From JALYYC01 sp963795805 (lineage in GTDB: Bacteria > Chloroflexota > Dormibacteria > CF-121), in contig CAWCIV010000001.1 in NCBI GenBank assembly GCA_963795805.1, positions 372,001 to 436,000 on the forward strand: a DNA stretch of 64,000 nt, in the 5' to 3' direction. Made by a program: the position numbers and the translations under genes. The notes under the pieces were generated by a model. That model was given only the letters and a program-made list of their open reading frames with translations. It was not told the origin of the DNA and did no database searches. Below are positions 43,382 to 51,399 of this stretch, piece by piece. How positions within the stretch are numbered: the stretch's first letter is position 1; the number at the start of each line of letters is the position of its first letter.

Positions 43382-44281
43382 TTAACGAAGAATCGCGCCA
43401 GCGAGCCACCAGGTGAGGACGACACCGATCACCGCCGGCAGAATACCGCCGAGCCGTGTGAGGAGGGCCACCGCTTGCGCGGGGATGATCCAGAACACCG
43501 CCACCGGGTCCGCCTGCGTGACGCCGACGCGCGCCTGCTCGGCCACCGGCCCGGCTTCCTCATATGCAGGGAGCGCGTGCGCCGCGAAAGCGAGCCCAAG
43601 CCAGACCTGGACCCAGGTGAGCCAGGTGACGGGCAGGTGGAGCACCGCGCGCGGTGTCAGTGCCGGCGTCAGGCAGATGACCGCCAGAACGAACAGCACC
43701 AGCGCCGGAACGTAGGCGATGGCCAGCGCGCTCGATAGGCGGGCGGGCGCCTCATACACGGTGTAGCCGGCGGGATCGTCAACTCGAAAGTAGGTCACCT
43801 CGTCGACCGCCAGGCCGAGACGGTAGGCGATGGTGGATTGCAGGGCTGTGCGCAGCACGACCGCTGGGAATCCGAATAGATGGATGCTGCGCGCGATGAG
43901 CAGCGGGAAGGCGCGAATCAGGGCGACCTTCATGGTGGCGCGCGCCAGCTTGACGGTGTAGGGCGTGCCGCGGGTCACCGCCGCCTGCGCGACCGTTCCC
44001 AGTTGCTGGACGCCGGAGCCCAGTTGCTGGACGCCGGAGTGGACCACGGGGGTGGCCTGATTGCGCCAGCGCTGCCACGGCAGGGTTCGGAGGCGCTGCC
44101 ACACCTGCTCGTAGATCGAGGGTGGCAGGTCAGCTGGGTCGATGGGGGCGGCGTCCGGCAGATCGAGTGGCGTGACGACGCCCGTGACCGGGGTGACTGA
44201 GACGTCCTTGGTCGGGAGGGGCGGGGTGGCCGCCACGTCAAAGGGCAACTCCTCCTGAATCGGATCCAGGGCGCCGCTCAT
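43382..44281 (-). CDS. Multi-pass membrane protein of unknown function
   Basis: The 299-residue product has a soluble acidic start, an amphipathic middle with GVQQLGSGVQQLG made by a 21-base DNA duplication, and four to five membrane helices. The segment FAAHALPAYEEAGPVAEQ and the end LPAVIGVVLTWWLAG recall, weakly, membrane metalloprotease-like families, but no HEXXH motif is present. It starts in an ATGA overlap with the TPR gene, so the two probably work together. Confidence 0.6.
   Translation of the reverse strand: MSGALDPIQEELPFDVAATPPLPTKDVSVTPVTGVVTPLDLPDAAPIDPADLPPSIYEQVWQRLRTLPWQRWRNQATPVVHSGVQQLGSGVQQLGTVAQAAVTRGTPYTVKLARATMKVALIRAFPLLIARSIHLFGFPAVVLRTALQSTIAYRLGLAVDEVTYFRVDDPAGYTVYEAPARLSSALAIAYVPALVLFVLAVICLTPALTPRAVLHLPVTWLTWVQVWLGLAFAAHALPAYEEAGPVAEQARVGVTQADPVAVFWIIPAQAVALLTRLGGILPAVIGVVLTWWLAGAILR
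43999..44039. repeat. 21-base tandem duplication inside the membrane-protein gene
   Basis: CCAGTTGCTGGACGCCGGAG occurs at 43999-44018 and again at 44020-44039, a 21-base period that keeps the frame and duplicates GVQQLGS in the protein. It looks like a recent slippage duplication. Confidence 0.75.
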
Positions 44282-45249
44282 TTGGCGTTCACCGCCGGCG
44301 GCAGATTGGCGACTTTCACCTTGGCGAGCATCGCCAGTTGGTCGCTCCGGGTGTCGAGCGTGATGCCGGGATCGTAGCTGCGCGCCGTGTACCAGGCGGA
44401 GAGGCCGGCCTTGTTGTCGTGGTCGAGCAGGTAGCAGTAGCCCTCGTAGGCCCAGGCTTTGGGCGAGTTCGGTACGGCCTCGACGGCATGCTCCATCTCG
44501 CTGGCGCAGCCGCCGTAGTCGTTGCCCAGGAGCCGCAACTTGCCGGCCTGGTAGTGGCTGAGTCCGCTCCATGCCCCCGGCAGCCCGGCGCCTGCCAGCA
44601 ACGTCAGGGCGAGCGTGGCGCCCACCACGGCCAGCACCCAACCGGGCATCGGCGGCAGACCACCACGGGCCCGGCGAAGGGGCTCACGCGCGGCCTCGTA
44701 GCGGATCAACCGATCGGCGAGCTCCGGGTCGGAGACCTCAGCCAGTCCCGGGCGGCGCGTCCGCTTGGCGGTCTCGAGCAGCGCGACCGCGCCGTTGAGA
44801 TCTCCGCTGCCGAAGCGAAGGTCGGCCTTGAACACCATCGCGTCGCGGGCGCCGGGGTCGGCGCGGAGCGCCCGGTCGAGGTAATCCTCGGCGGCCGCCG
44901 TCTCGCGGCGCCAGTAGTAGATCATGCCGAGGCCGAGCAGGGCGGCGGCGTTCTTCGGATCCTTGGCCAGCACGGTGTCGTATTCGGTGCTCGCGCCGGC
45001 GAAGTCCGAGGTCCGGATCTTCGCCAGACCGAGCAACGTCCGGGCTTCGGAGAAATCCGGATGGGCGTCCAGGATCCTCCTGAGCAGGGTCGCCGCCGGC
45101 TGGGGGTCCTGGGCGCCGACGAAGGCGTAGGCCAGGTAATAGGCCGCGTAGGCGTCGTCAGGACGCTGCCGCACCTCGGCGGCAAGCAAGGGCAGAGCGC
45201 CTTCGAAGTCATGCCGGCGAATCAGCGCCAGCCCATCATTCAGTGACAT
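44278..45249 (-). CDS. TPR-repeat membrane protein
   Basis: The 323-residue product has about four tetratricopeptide repeats in residues 1-160 (for example AYYLAYAFVGAQDPQPAATLL, AALLGLGMIYYWRRETAAAEDYL), a Gly/Pro loop, one membrane helix (about 205-225) and a further TPR-like pair outside (AGKLRLLGNDYGGCASEMEH). Such proteins serve as scaffolds. It overlaps the next gene by four bases, so the pair forms a unit. Confidence 0.75.
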   Translation of the reverse strand: MSLNDGLALIRRHDFEGALPLLAAEVRQRPDDAYAAYYLAYAFVGAQDPQPAATLLRRILDAHPDFSEARTLLGLAKIRTSDFAGASTEYDTVLAKDPKNAAALLGLGMIYYWRRETAAAEDYLDRALRADPGARDAMVFKADLRFGSGDLNGAVALLETAKRTRRPGLAEVSDPELADRLIRYEAAREPLRRARGGLPPMPGWVLAVVGATLALTLLAGAGLPGAWSGLSHYQAGKLRLLGNDYGGCASEMEHAVEAVPNSPKAWAYEGYCYLLDHDNKAGLSAWYTARSYDPGITLDTRSDQLAMLAKVKVANLPPAVNAK

Positions 45250-45330
45250 CTGGTGGCCTGCCGCGAGTAACGCTTGAATTCAGGCGGGCTTGCGCCCAGG
45301 GGCCGGCCGGCGACTAGCGGTGGGCTGCCG

Positions 45331-45522
45331 TCAGGCGGCCCGATCCAGCCATCGCTCGGCGATAAAGGCCAGGAAGGCCCGGTCGAAGTCGAGCCGGTCC
45401 AGCTTCGCGGTGGCGGGCCAGGCGGTCCGCACTTCCTGCTGCAGCTTCCGGTATTCCTCCAGTTCGAGGCCCTGGGCGAATTCCCAGGCACGGGCGGCCA
45501 TTTCGGCGCTGAGTGGTTTCAT
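45331..45522 (-). CDS. Small soluble protein of unknown function
   Basis: The 63-residue product is helical and charged (EFAQGLELEEYRKLQQEV; LDFDRAFLAFIAERWLDRAA). A GAGGAAA ribosome-binding site lies eight bases before the ATG at 45522, stronger than most in this window, which supports a real gene. It may share a transcript with the TPR gene. No family is recognised. Confidence 0.6.
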   Translation of the reverse strand: MKPLSAEMAARAWEFAQGLELEEYRKLQQEVRTAWPATAKLDRLDFDRAFLAFIAERWLDRAA

Positions 45523-45587
45523 CGTGATTTCCTCTACCCACTACAACGTATCGCAGGTCAAAATGGATTCACCTCCGTCGTATCACG

Positions 45588-47534
45588 CTACGTCACCGGC
45601 GGAGGTCCGAGTCGTCGGATCGGTTCGAGCGTCGCGGGGTCATCCAGGGACGACAGATCGCCCGGCGGATTGCCCAGGAAGACGTTGCGGATCACGCGAC
45701 GCAGGATCTTCCCGTTGCGCGTCTTGGGAAGCCGGGGGATGACGTGGACCGCCGCCGGTCGAAAGGGCTTGCCGAGGGAGCGCTCTACCCGCCGGGAGAC
45801 CTCGGCCGGGATCGCCTGCAGGCCGACCCCTGATTTCACCACTACGAAGACGACCACCGCCTGGCCCTTCATCGGGTGCGGCACGCCGACCGCGGCCGCC
45901 TCCACGACGTCGCCGCCGTCGAGGGCGGCGGCCTCGACCTCGGCCGGGCCCACGCGCTTGCCCGCCACCTTGATCGTGTCATCGGAGCGGCCGAGGATGA
46001 ACCAGAGGCCATCGTCGTCGACCATCGCCCAGTCACCGTGCACCCAGACATTGGGCCAGCGTGACCAGTACGTCTCGAGATACCGGCCCGGGTCGTGCCA
46101 GAAGCCAAGCGTCATCCCCACGAAGGGCTGCCGCACGACCAGCTCGCCGACCTCGCCTCGCACGGGTTGTCCCGCATCGTTGTAGACAGCCGCGTCAACC
46201 CCGGGAATCGGACCGGCAAAGCTTCCCGGCCGGCACGGGGTGAGCAGATTCCCGCAGAGGAGGCCGCCGCCGCATTCTGTCCCCCCCGAGTAATTGATGA
46301 TGGGCAACCGGCTGTTGCCGACCACCTCGAAGAGCCACGTCCAGGCCTCCGGCGTCCACGGTTCGCCGGTCGAGGCGAAGAGTCGAAGCCGCGGCAATGA
46401 TTGGCGAGCGACCGCCTCGCCGGCCGGCATCAGCACCCGGACGAGCGTGGGGGAGACGCCGAGATGGCTGACGTCGTGCCGCGCAGCGACGGCCCAGATC
46501 CGGCCCGCATCCGGATAGTCGGCGGCGCCGTCGTAGATGACCGCGGTCCCACCAAGCACCAGGCTGCCGAAGACCAGGAGCGGCCCCATCACCCAGCCCA
46601 TGTCGGTCACCCACATCATCCGGTCACCGGCGTGCACGTCCATGCCGTAGGCCCAGTCCTGGGCGCCTTTGATGGGCAGCCCGGCGTGGCCGTGGATGGT
46701 GCCTTTGGGCCGCCCCGTGGTGCCGGACGTATAGAGCAGCAGGAGTGGCTCATCAGGCGACATCGCTTCAGTCGCGACAGGCGGATGGGACGCCGCGATC
46801 AGGTCGTCCCAGCGGCAATCCCGGCCTTCGGTCATCGGCACCTCGATCCCAGCACTGGACGCCACGACGACATGCCGCAAGGCCGGCAGGCCGCGTGCCG
46901 CCTCATCGGCGGTCGCCTTCATGGGAACCGGCCGGCCGCGGCGCACCGCTCCGTCCGCCGTGACCAGGACCGTGGCACCCGCGTCGGCGAGGCGCTGGCG
47001 GATGGCCTCCGCGCCGAAACCGGAGAAGAGGGGGACGGCCACCGCGCCGAGTTTGGCGCAGGCGAGCAGCGCGACGGCATTCTCGAGCACCAGGGGGAGG
47101 TACAGGCCGACCGCGGTGCCCCGCTCGACGCCGAGCGTCCGGAGCCCGGCCGCCGCCCGCTCGACGGCGTCCTCGAGTTGGGCATAGGTCATCCGCCGAA
47201 CGGCGCCGCCTTCCACCTCGGCGATCACGGCCACCGATGTCGGGCTGGCATGACGGTGCCGGACGACGGCGGAGTCGTAGGCGTTGAGCCGTCCCCCGAC
47301 AAACCATCGGGTGAAAGCAATGCCGGCCGACGTGTCCATCACCTCGTCATAGGGCCGGGTGAAGACGATCCCGAGGTCCTTTACCATGGCGTCCCAGAAC
47401 CAGCGGGGATCGCGCGCGGCTCGGGCACAGAGCTCCGCGTAGCTCTCGAGGGCATGGGAATGGAGAAACTGCCAGAGCCGGCTCGCCCTCACCTGTTCAT
47501 CGGAGGGTACCCACCTCGCCGTCGCCGGACTCAT
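45588..47534 (-). CDS. AMP-forming acyl-CoA synthetase (acetyl/acetoacetyl-CoA synthetase-like)
   Basis: The 648-residue protein is of the ANL superfamily. It has the N-terminal acetyl-CoA-synthetase-type cap (residues 1-60), the phosphate loop LLYTSGTTGRPKGT, the adenine motif NYSGGTECGG, HGDWAMVDDDGLWFILGRSDD and the C-terminal catalytic Lys in KTRNGKILRR. The substrate, probably a small carboxylic acid, is not fixed by motifs. It starts five bases before the end of the CoA-transferase B gene's strand neighbour and shares its transcript: CoA-transferase A and B lie directly upstream on the same strand. Confidence 0.88.
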   Translation of the reverse strand: MSPATARWVPSDEQVRASRLWQFLHSHALESYAELCARAARDPRWFWDAMVKDLGIVFTRPYDEVMDTSAGIAFTRWFVGGRLNAYDSAVVRHRHASPTSVAVIAEVEGGAVRRMTYAQLEDAVERAAAGLRTLGVERGTAVGLYLPLVLENAVALLACAKLGAVAVPLFSGFGAEAIRQRLADAGATVLVTADGAVRRGRPVPMKATADEAARGLPALRHVVVASSAGIEVPMTEGRDCRWDDLIAASHPPVATEAMSPDEPLLLLYTSGTTGRPKGTIHGHAGLPIKGAQDWAYGMDVHAGDRMMWVTDMGWVMGPLLVFGSLVLGGTAVIYDGAADYPDAGRIWAVAARHDVSHLGVSPTLVRVLMPAGEAVARQSLPRLRLFASTGEPWTPEAWTWLFEVVGNSRLPIINYSGGTECGGGLLCGNLLTPCRPGSFAGPIPGVDAAVYNDAGQPVRGEVGELVVRQPFVGMTLGFWHDPGRYLETYWSRWPNVWVHGDWAMVDDDGLWFILGRSDDTIKVAGKRVGPAEVEAAALDGGDVVEAAAVGVPHPMKGQAVVVFVVVKSGVGLQAIPAEVSRRVERSLGKPFRPAAVHVIPRLPKTRNGKILRRVIRNVFLGNPPGDLSSLDDPATLEPIRRLGPPPVT

Positions 47535-48281
47535 CTAAGCCCTCATGGTATCGCCGGTCCAGAAGCCCTGCGGATCGGCGCGACGGATGTAGGCGAGTTC
47601 GGCCGCGTCCGGCGGTGTCGTGCTCGGAACGTTATCCGGGATCTCGACGCGAAACCCGGTGGCGGCGATGACCACCTCGGCAGTCACCCCCGGATGCAGC
47701 GACGCCGCGCGGAAGCCGCCCCCTCGCAGGTCGAAGACGCCCAGCGTGGTGATCAAGGTCGCCGGTCCGCCGCGGAGCCGGCCACCGTGATGGCCGGGTG
47801 AGGTGATGTAGGCGACGTGATCCTGGAAGCGCCGCGGCTCATGCTCCATGATCAGGACCGTTCGTCCCGCGAGCGAGGCGATGTCGCCGGCGCCCCCGCT
47901 TCCCGGCAGTCGCACCATCTGTCCGGCGGGCCCCGTCCGGGTGGTGTTGAGGTTCCCATAGGGGTCGATTTCTGCGCCTCCCAGGAAACCCACGTCGACA
48001 CGGCCCTGCTGCAGGAGGCTCATGACATCGAGGAGCCCGAGGCAGGCGACCGCTCCGGAGATGTTGGGCGGATCGCCCATCGTGTACAGGAAGGCCTCGG
48101 CTGGCCGGTCGCGGATCACGCCGTTTTCGAAGAGACCGACGGCATTGGGCGCATGCGTTGCTTTCGCCAGGCCGAAGCCGAGCAGGGGCAGGCGCATCCC
48201 GACGAAGACGATCTCCCCGTCGCGAATCTCCCGTCCAGCGGCGACCACCATCAGCTCGCGGCGCGTGTAACCCTCGGTCAC
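47535..48281 (-). CDS. CoA-transferase family I, beta subunit
   Basis: The 248-residue product carries the family I beta-chain motif GLFENGVI, whose Glu normally forms the covalent CoA thioester, and GGAEIDPYGNLNTTR. The GTG start at 48281 overlaps the alpha-subunit stop (GTGA); the open frame upstream is not used. Relatives include glutaconate- and 3-oxoacid CoA-transferases and the IpdAB ring-opening hydrolase, so the reaction is open. Next to the acyl-CoA synthetase, it suggests catabolism of an organic acid. Confidence 0.85.
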   Translation of the reverse strand: MTEGYTRRELMVVAAGREIRDGEIVFVGMRLPLLGFGLAKATHAPNAVGLFENGVIRDRPAEAFLYTMGDPPNISGAVACLGLLDVMSLLQQGRVDVGFLGGAEIDPYGNLNTTRTGPAGQMVRLPGSGGAGDIASLAGRTVLIMEHEPRRFQDHVAYITSPGHHGGRLRGGPATLITTLGVFDLRGGGFRAASLHPGVTAEVVIAATGFRVEIPDNVPSTTPPDAAELAYIRRADPQGFWTGDTMRA

Positions 48282-49225
48282 GGCGCAAAGTTTGCCGGAG
48301 CCGCCAGCTGCTGATCCTGGACGCGCAACCGGCTGAGCGCCGCATCGCCAAGCTTTCGCAGGTAGGCAGCGCGGTCGGGGACGCCCCACACCCAGTCCGC
48401 GAGCCACGCCTGCAGACCCTCCACGGTTTTCGAGACGCGGTGATAGTCGAGGAAAGGGGCGGGGTCCCGGCGCCAGTACCCCTGGACCGATGCCGGCAGC
48501 GCGCCGCCCGGCTCCTCCACCACGGCGCTGACCAGGAACCCGGGAATCTGGGTGCGGTTTGGGTCACTGCGGATGACGTCGCGCGACACGATCTCTTCGC
48601 AGGTCACGATGGTGCGTCGCGCCGCGTAGGCGGCCTCTACGACCAGGCCGAGATTGCCCCAGAGGTGGGCGTTGCCGTCCTCGTCAGCACGCTGCGCATG
48701 GATGATCGCCACGTCGGGCCGCAAGGCACCGACGGCGAGCAGGGGCGGACCGCCAAAGGCGTCGACGACCGAGCGGATTCGTGGGTGGTTGTTGACGATG
48801 TCACCGCCGATGCCCGTGTAGGTCGGCAGGTAGGGCAGACCCATGGCCGCAGCCTTCAGCGCGAGGCCGACCGTGAAGTTCGAGTGGTCTTCGACCTCGA
48901 GCGGGCGGGGAACTGCCTCCTCGACCGCGCGCCGGAAGGCATAGCCGGATCCAGCGGCGACGTTGCCGACCCAGGCGGCAATCACCTTCGCCACGCTCCC
49001 CGCCCCGATCAATTGGTCGAAGGCCATGTCCGAAATCGGGCCGATCAGCGTGAGACCGGCTCGGCGCTGCCGGATGATCTCGTGCACCCCGGCGAATGGG
49101 ATCGCGGCCTCGAGCGCGAGTCCGAGGGCGACGGTGTCACCATCGCCCACGTTTTCGGCGATAGCCGCCGCCAGCTCGCGGCGTTTTCCGGTGGGGCGCG
49201 ACGGCGAGACTTGAGCGGCCGGCAC
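48278..49225 (-). CDS. CoA-transferase family I, alpha subunit
   Basis: The 315-residue product matches the alpha chain: VGDGDTVALGLALEAAIP, LIGPISDMAFDQLIGAG, GSGYAFRRAVEE, YTGIGGDIV and ADEDGNAHLWG. It forms the enzyme with the beta chain encoded four bases into its 3' end. GTG 49225 is chosen, since the longer frame to 49267 would overlap the divergent zinc-ribbon gene and its promoter. Substrate unknown. Confidence 0.83.
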   Translation of the reverse strand: MPAAQVSPSRPTGKRRELAAAIAENVGDGDTVALGLALEAAIPFAGVHEIIRQRRAGLTLIGPISDMAFDQLIGAGSVAKVIAAWVGNVAAGSGYAFRRAVEEAVPRPLEVEDHSNFTVGLALKAAAMGLPYLPTYTGIGGDIVNNHPRIRSVVDAFGGPPLLAVGALRPDVAIIHAQRADEDGNAHLWGNLGLVVEAAYAARRTIVTCEEIVSRDVIRSDPNRTQIPGFLVSAVVEEPGGALPASVQGYWRRDPAPFLDYHRVSKTVEGLQAWLADWVWGVPDRAAYLRKLGDAALSRLRVQDQQLAAPANFAP

Positions 49226-49251
49226 CCGGATAATGCTAGTAGGCTGGGCGC

Positions 49252-49638
49252 ATGGAGACCTGTCCACGCTGTCACCGACCGGTGGCGGCGGGCGCGGCGT
49301 TCTGCCCGGCCTGCGGCACCCAGTTACGAGCGCAGAGGGTCCAAGGTGAGGTCATCCCCGGTCCGGCGCGCGCCGCCTCCGGCCCGTCCGTCAACCCGGG
49401 TCGGGCTGCCCGGCTCTCCATCGTCCCCGGCCTCGGTCACTGGTACGCGCGCGCGCCGTTACGTGGTCTCGCCTTTTTCGTCGCGATCATGGCACCCCTG
49501 GTGATCGGAACAGATTTGGATCTAACCGGCATCGGATTGGTTGCGGGAATCCCGCTCGACATGGGTGGCCTCGGCCTCTGGGCCTATTGCGCGTTCGATG
49601 CCTATCGCACCGCGAAACGGACCCTGGAAACACGCTGA
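49252..49638 (+). CDS. Zinc-ribbon membrane protein
   Basis: The 128-residue product begins with a zinc ribbon (CPRCHRPVAAGAAFCPACG), has a loose Pro/Ala linker, the segment IVPGLGHWYARAPLRGLAFF typical of small zinc-ribbon/TM proteins, and two membrane helices (about 72-90 and 95-115). Role unknown. GATAAT at 49229-49234 may be its -10 box. It diverges from the CoA-transferase operon. Confidence 0.72.
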   Translation: METCPRCHRPVAAGAAFCPACGTQLRAQRVQGEVIPGPARAASGPSVNPGRAARLSIVPGLGHWYARAPLRGLAFFVAIMAPLVIGTDLDLTGIGLVAGIPLDMGGLGLWAYCAFDAYRTAKRTLETR

Positions 49639-49691
49639 GGCCCCACTGGGCTGAAAGGCTCCCCGCAACCTTCGCGACCTAATGTCGCGGT

Positions 49692-50108
49692 GTGGCACGA
49701 GAGCGGCGGGTTCTCCTGATCGAAGACGACCAGGTTATTGCGGATCTTTACCTGGAGCAGCTTCGACGGGATGGGATTCCGCTGGAACATGTTCGCACCG
49801 GCCAGGATGCTGACCAGTTCGTGCGCACCCGCGTCCCGGCCTTGATCCTGGCCGATCTCCGGCTTCCAGATCGAGACGGCCGCGACCTGATCGAGACCTG
49901 GGCACCCGACGCCGTGGCCGGCGCGATCCCGGTGTGGATCCTCAGCAATGCCGGCCCGGAGGACAACCTCTGGTGGCACAATGCCCCCAACGTGCAGCGC
50001 TACTTCCTCAAGTCCCGCGTGATCCTCGCGCGGCTGAGCCTCGAGATCAGGGCGACGCTCGGCCTTCCGTACGGCGAGCGGCTCGACAATAACAAGCTCG
50101 CCAGCTAG
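49692..50108 (+). CDS. Stand-alone response-regulator receiver
   Basis: The 138-residue product is one REC domain: acidic pair in LLIEDDQVIADLY, the phospho-acceptor Asp in ILADLRLPDRDG, a Ser in WILSNAG at the switch position and the Lys in RYFLKSR. There is no output domain, as in CheY-like or phosphorelay proteins. No kinase is adjacent; the histidine kinase at 59.7-61.6 kb is a possible partner. Start GTG 49692. Confidence 0.85.
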   Translation: MARERRVLLIEDDQVIADLYLEQLRRDGIPLEHVRTGQDADQFVRTRVPALILADLRLPDRDGRDLIETWAPDAVAGAIPVWILSNAGPEDNLWWHNAPNVQRYFLKSRVILARLSLEIRATLGLPYGERLDNNKLAS

Positions 50109-50111
50109 ACC

Positions 50112-50696
50112 TCAGGCGCTTTCCGTGGGGATCAGCGAAACCTTCTGAAGCGGAACGCGATCGACGACCACCTCACATGGAGCGTTGCGCATCACATGCT
50201 CGGCGATCCGGCCGAGCGTTCCTTCGTTGGGCCGGTTGAGGTGGCTGATACCCATGACGATCAGGTCCACGCCCTCTTCGCGGGCGATCTCCACGATCCG
50301 GTGTCCCGCCTGCCTCGCCACGTTGATCTTGGTCCGGGGAGCGATGGCGTGCTGCATGGCGATAAACGCGGCCGCATCGAGTGCGCGCTGGATCCTGGGA
50401 TCCTTATCGGGCATCGCCAGTGGGGCCTGGAGCGGGATCTCGTGGACGTAAACGATCACCATTTCGGCCTTGTGCCCCTGGTTGAGGCGGGCGGCGAGCT
50501 CGACGGCGCGGACCGAGGCGCCCAGGTCGATGATGGGCACGAGCACCTTTCGAATCGATTGCACCGAGCGGACGGTGCTGGTGGCCCCGCGCGGCGCCGG
50601 CGGAGGGACTCGCAGCATCCATCCCAGGGTTCCTGCCAGGCCGACCACGAAGGCGACCGCCAGCGTAATGCCAAGCGGGTTCAGGACGAGGTTCAC
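50112..50696 (-). CDS. Membrane-anchored universal stress protein (UspA domain)
   Basis: The 194-residue product has one N-terminal membrane helix (about 8-28), a linker and one UspA domain: VLVPIIDLGASVRAVELAARL, HRIVEIAREEGVDLIVMGIS and GTLGRIAEHVMRNAPCEVVV, which includes a GX2G-like loop for ATP. A membrane-tethered UspA is uncommon. It is the third gene of an operon with TrkA-N and a 57-residue membrane protein; the GTG start overlaps the small gene's stop. Confidence 0.85.
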   Translation of the reverse strand: MNLVLNPLGITLAVAFVVGLAGTLGWMLRVPPPAPRGATSTVRSVQSIRKVLVPIIDLGASVRAVELAARLNQGHKAEMVIVYVHEIPLQAPLAMPDKDPRIQRALDAAAFIAMQHAIAPRTKINVARQAGHRIVEIAREEGVDLIVMGISHLNRPNEGTLGRIAEHVMRNAPCEVVVDRVPLQKVSLIPTESA

Positions 50697-50866
50697 GGGC
50701 GAAGCCGCGCCGCGGTCTGGAGCCGCCAGGCGCCAAAGGCAAGCAACCCGATCCCGGCGATCCCGTAAGGGATGGAGTGGACCTCGACGGCATCACGGAC
50801 GAGGATGGCCAGGCCAAGCAACAGGGCAAGGATCCCGACCCCTTGTGTAAATCGGTGCGCTGTCAT
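50693..50866 (-). CDS. 57-residue two-helix membrane protein
   Basis: A short gene begins at ATG 50866, directly after the TrkA-N stop (50867-50869), and its TGA overlaps the UspA start (GTGA). The product has two hydrophobic helices (GVGILALLLGLAILV and YGIAGIGLLAFGAW) with a short charged loop and a basic tail. Exact packing between two real genes makes it convincing. No family is recognised. Confidence 0.75.
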   Translation of the reverse strand: MTAHRFTQGVGILALLLGLAILVRDAVEVHSIPYGIAGIGLLAFGAWRLQTAARLRP

Positions 50867-51265
50867 CTAGCGCTTGAAGAAGCGCTCCACCTTCTCGGCC
50901 CCGATGGTCGTGGGGCAGATCGTTTCAAGTCCGAGTTCCTTATAGACGTCGGCGCGGGCCGGGTCGTAGATCCGGCAGATCACCTTCCGGACATTGAAGA
51001 GGTGCTGAGCCAGCTGGGCGGCCATGATGTTGGTCGTATCCGCGTTGGTGACGGCCACGAAGGCGTCGGCATTTTCCGTGCCGGCCCGGCGCAGCACGTC
51101 CTCGTCGACGGCCGTGCCGAAGATCATCTCGCCGGTGAAATCCTCGCCCAGGCGGTTAAAGGCTGATTCGCTCGAGTCGATGACCGTCACCGCGTCACCC
51201 TCTTCGCTCAACTGCCTGGCCAGGCTTGCACCGACCCGCCCGCATCCGACGATAACCGTTCGCAT
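50867..51265 (-). CDS. TrkA-N (RCK) NAD-binding domain protein
   Basis: The 132-residue product is a single RCK N-domain: the Rossmann GCGRVGASLA, acidic VIDSSE, FGTAVDEDVLRRAG and VAVTNADTTNIMAAQLAQ. It lacks the C-terminal RCK_C domain. Such proteins gate potassium channels or transporters in response to NAD(H) or ATP. No channel gene is adjacent; instead it leads an operon with a small membrane protein and an anchored UspA. Confidence 0.87.
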   Translation of the reverse strand: MRTVIVGCGRVGASLARQLSEEGDAVTVIDSSESAFNRLGEDFTGEMIFGTAVDEDVLRRAGTENADAFVAVTNADTTNIMAAQLAQHLFNVRKVICRIYDPARADVYKELGLETICPTTIGAEKVERFFKR

Positions 51266-51310
51266 GCCCGGAGGTTATTCTACGCGTGGCTGCCGTTCGC
51301 GAAACCATCG

Positions 51311-51338
51311 TTTAGGGCCGAAATCGCACGGGTATATA
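51311..51338 (+). promoter_or_regulatory. Possible dnaK promoter
   Basis: TTTAGG (51311-51316), a 16-base spacer and TATATA (51333-51338) lie 60 bases before dnaK. No CIRCE element or HspR (HAIR-type) repeat is visible, so heat control, if any, uses another system. Confidence 0.4.
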
Positions 51339-51399
51339 CGGCGACGCCTCCCGGATCCGTCGGGGTAACACGGGCGGCTGAAATTGAAGGAGAACCGAG

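Noticed and set aside
51266..51399. CIRCE or HspR-type operator before dnaK.
   Set aside because: No TTAGCACTC/GAGTGCTAA or CTTGAG/CTCAAG pair is present by eye.
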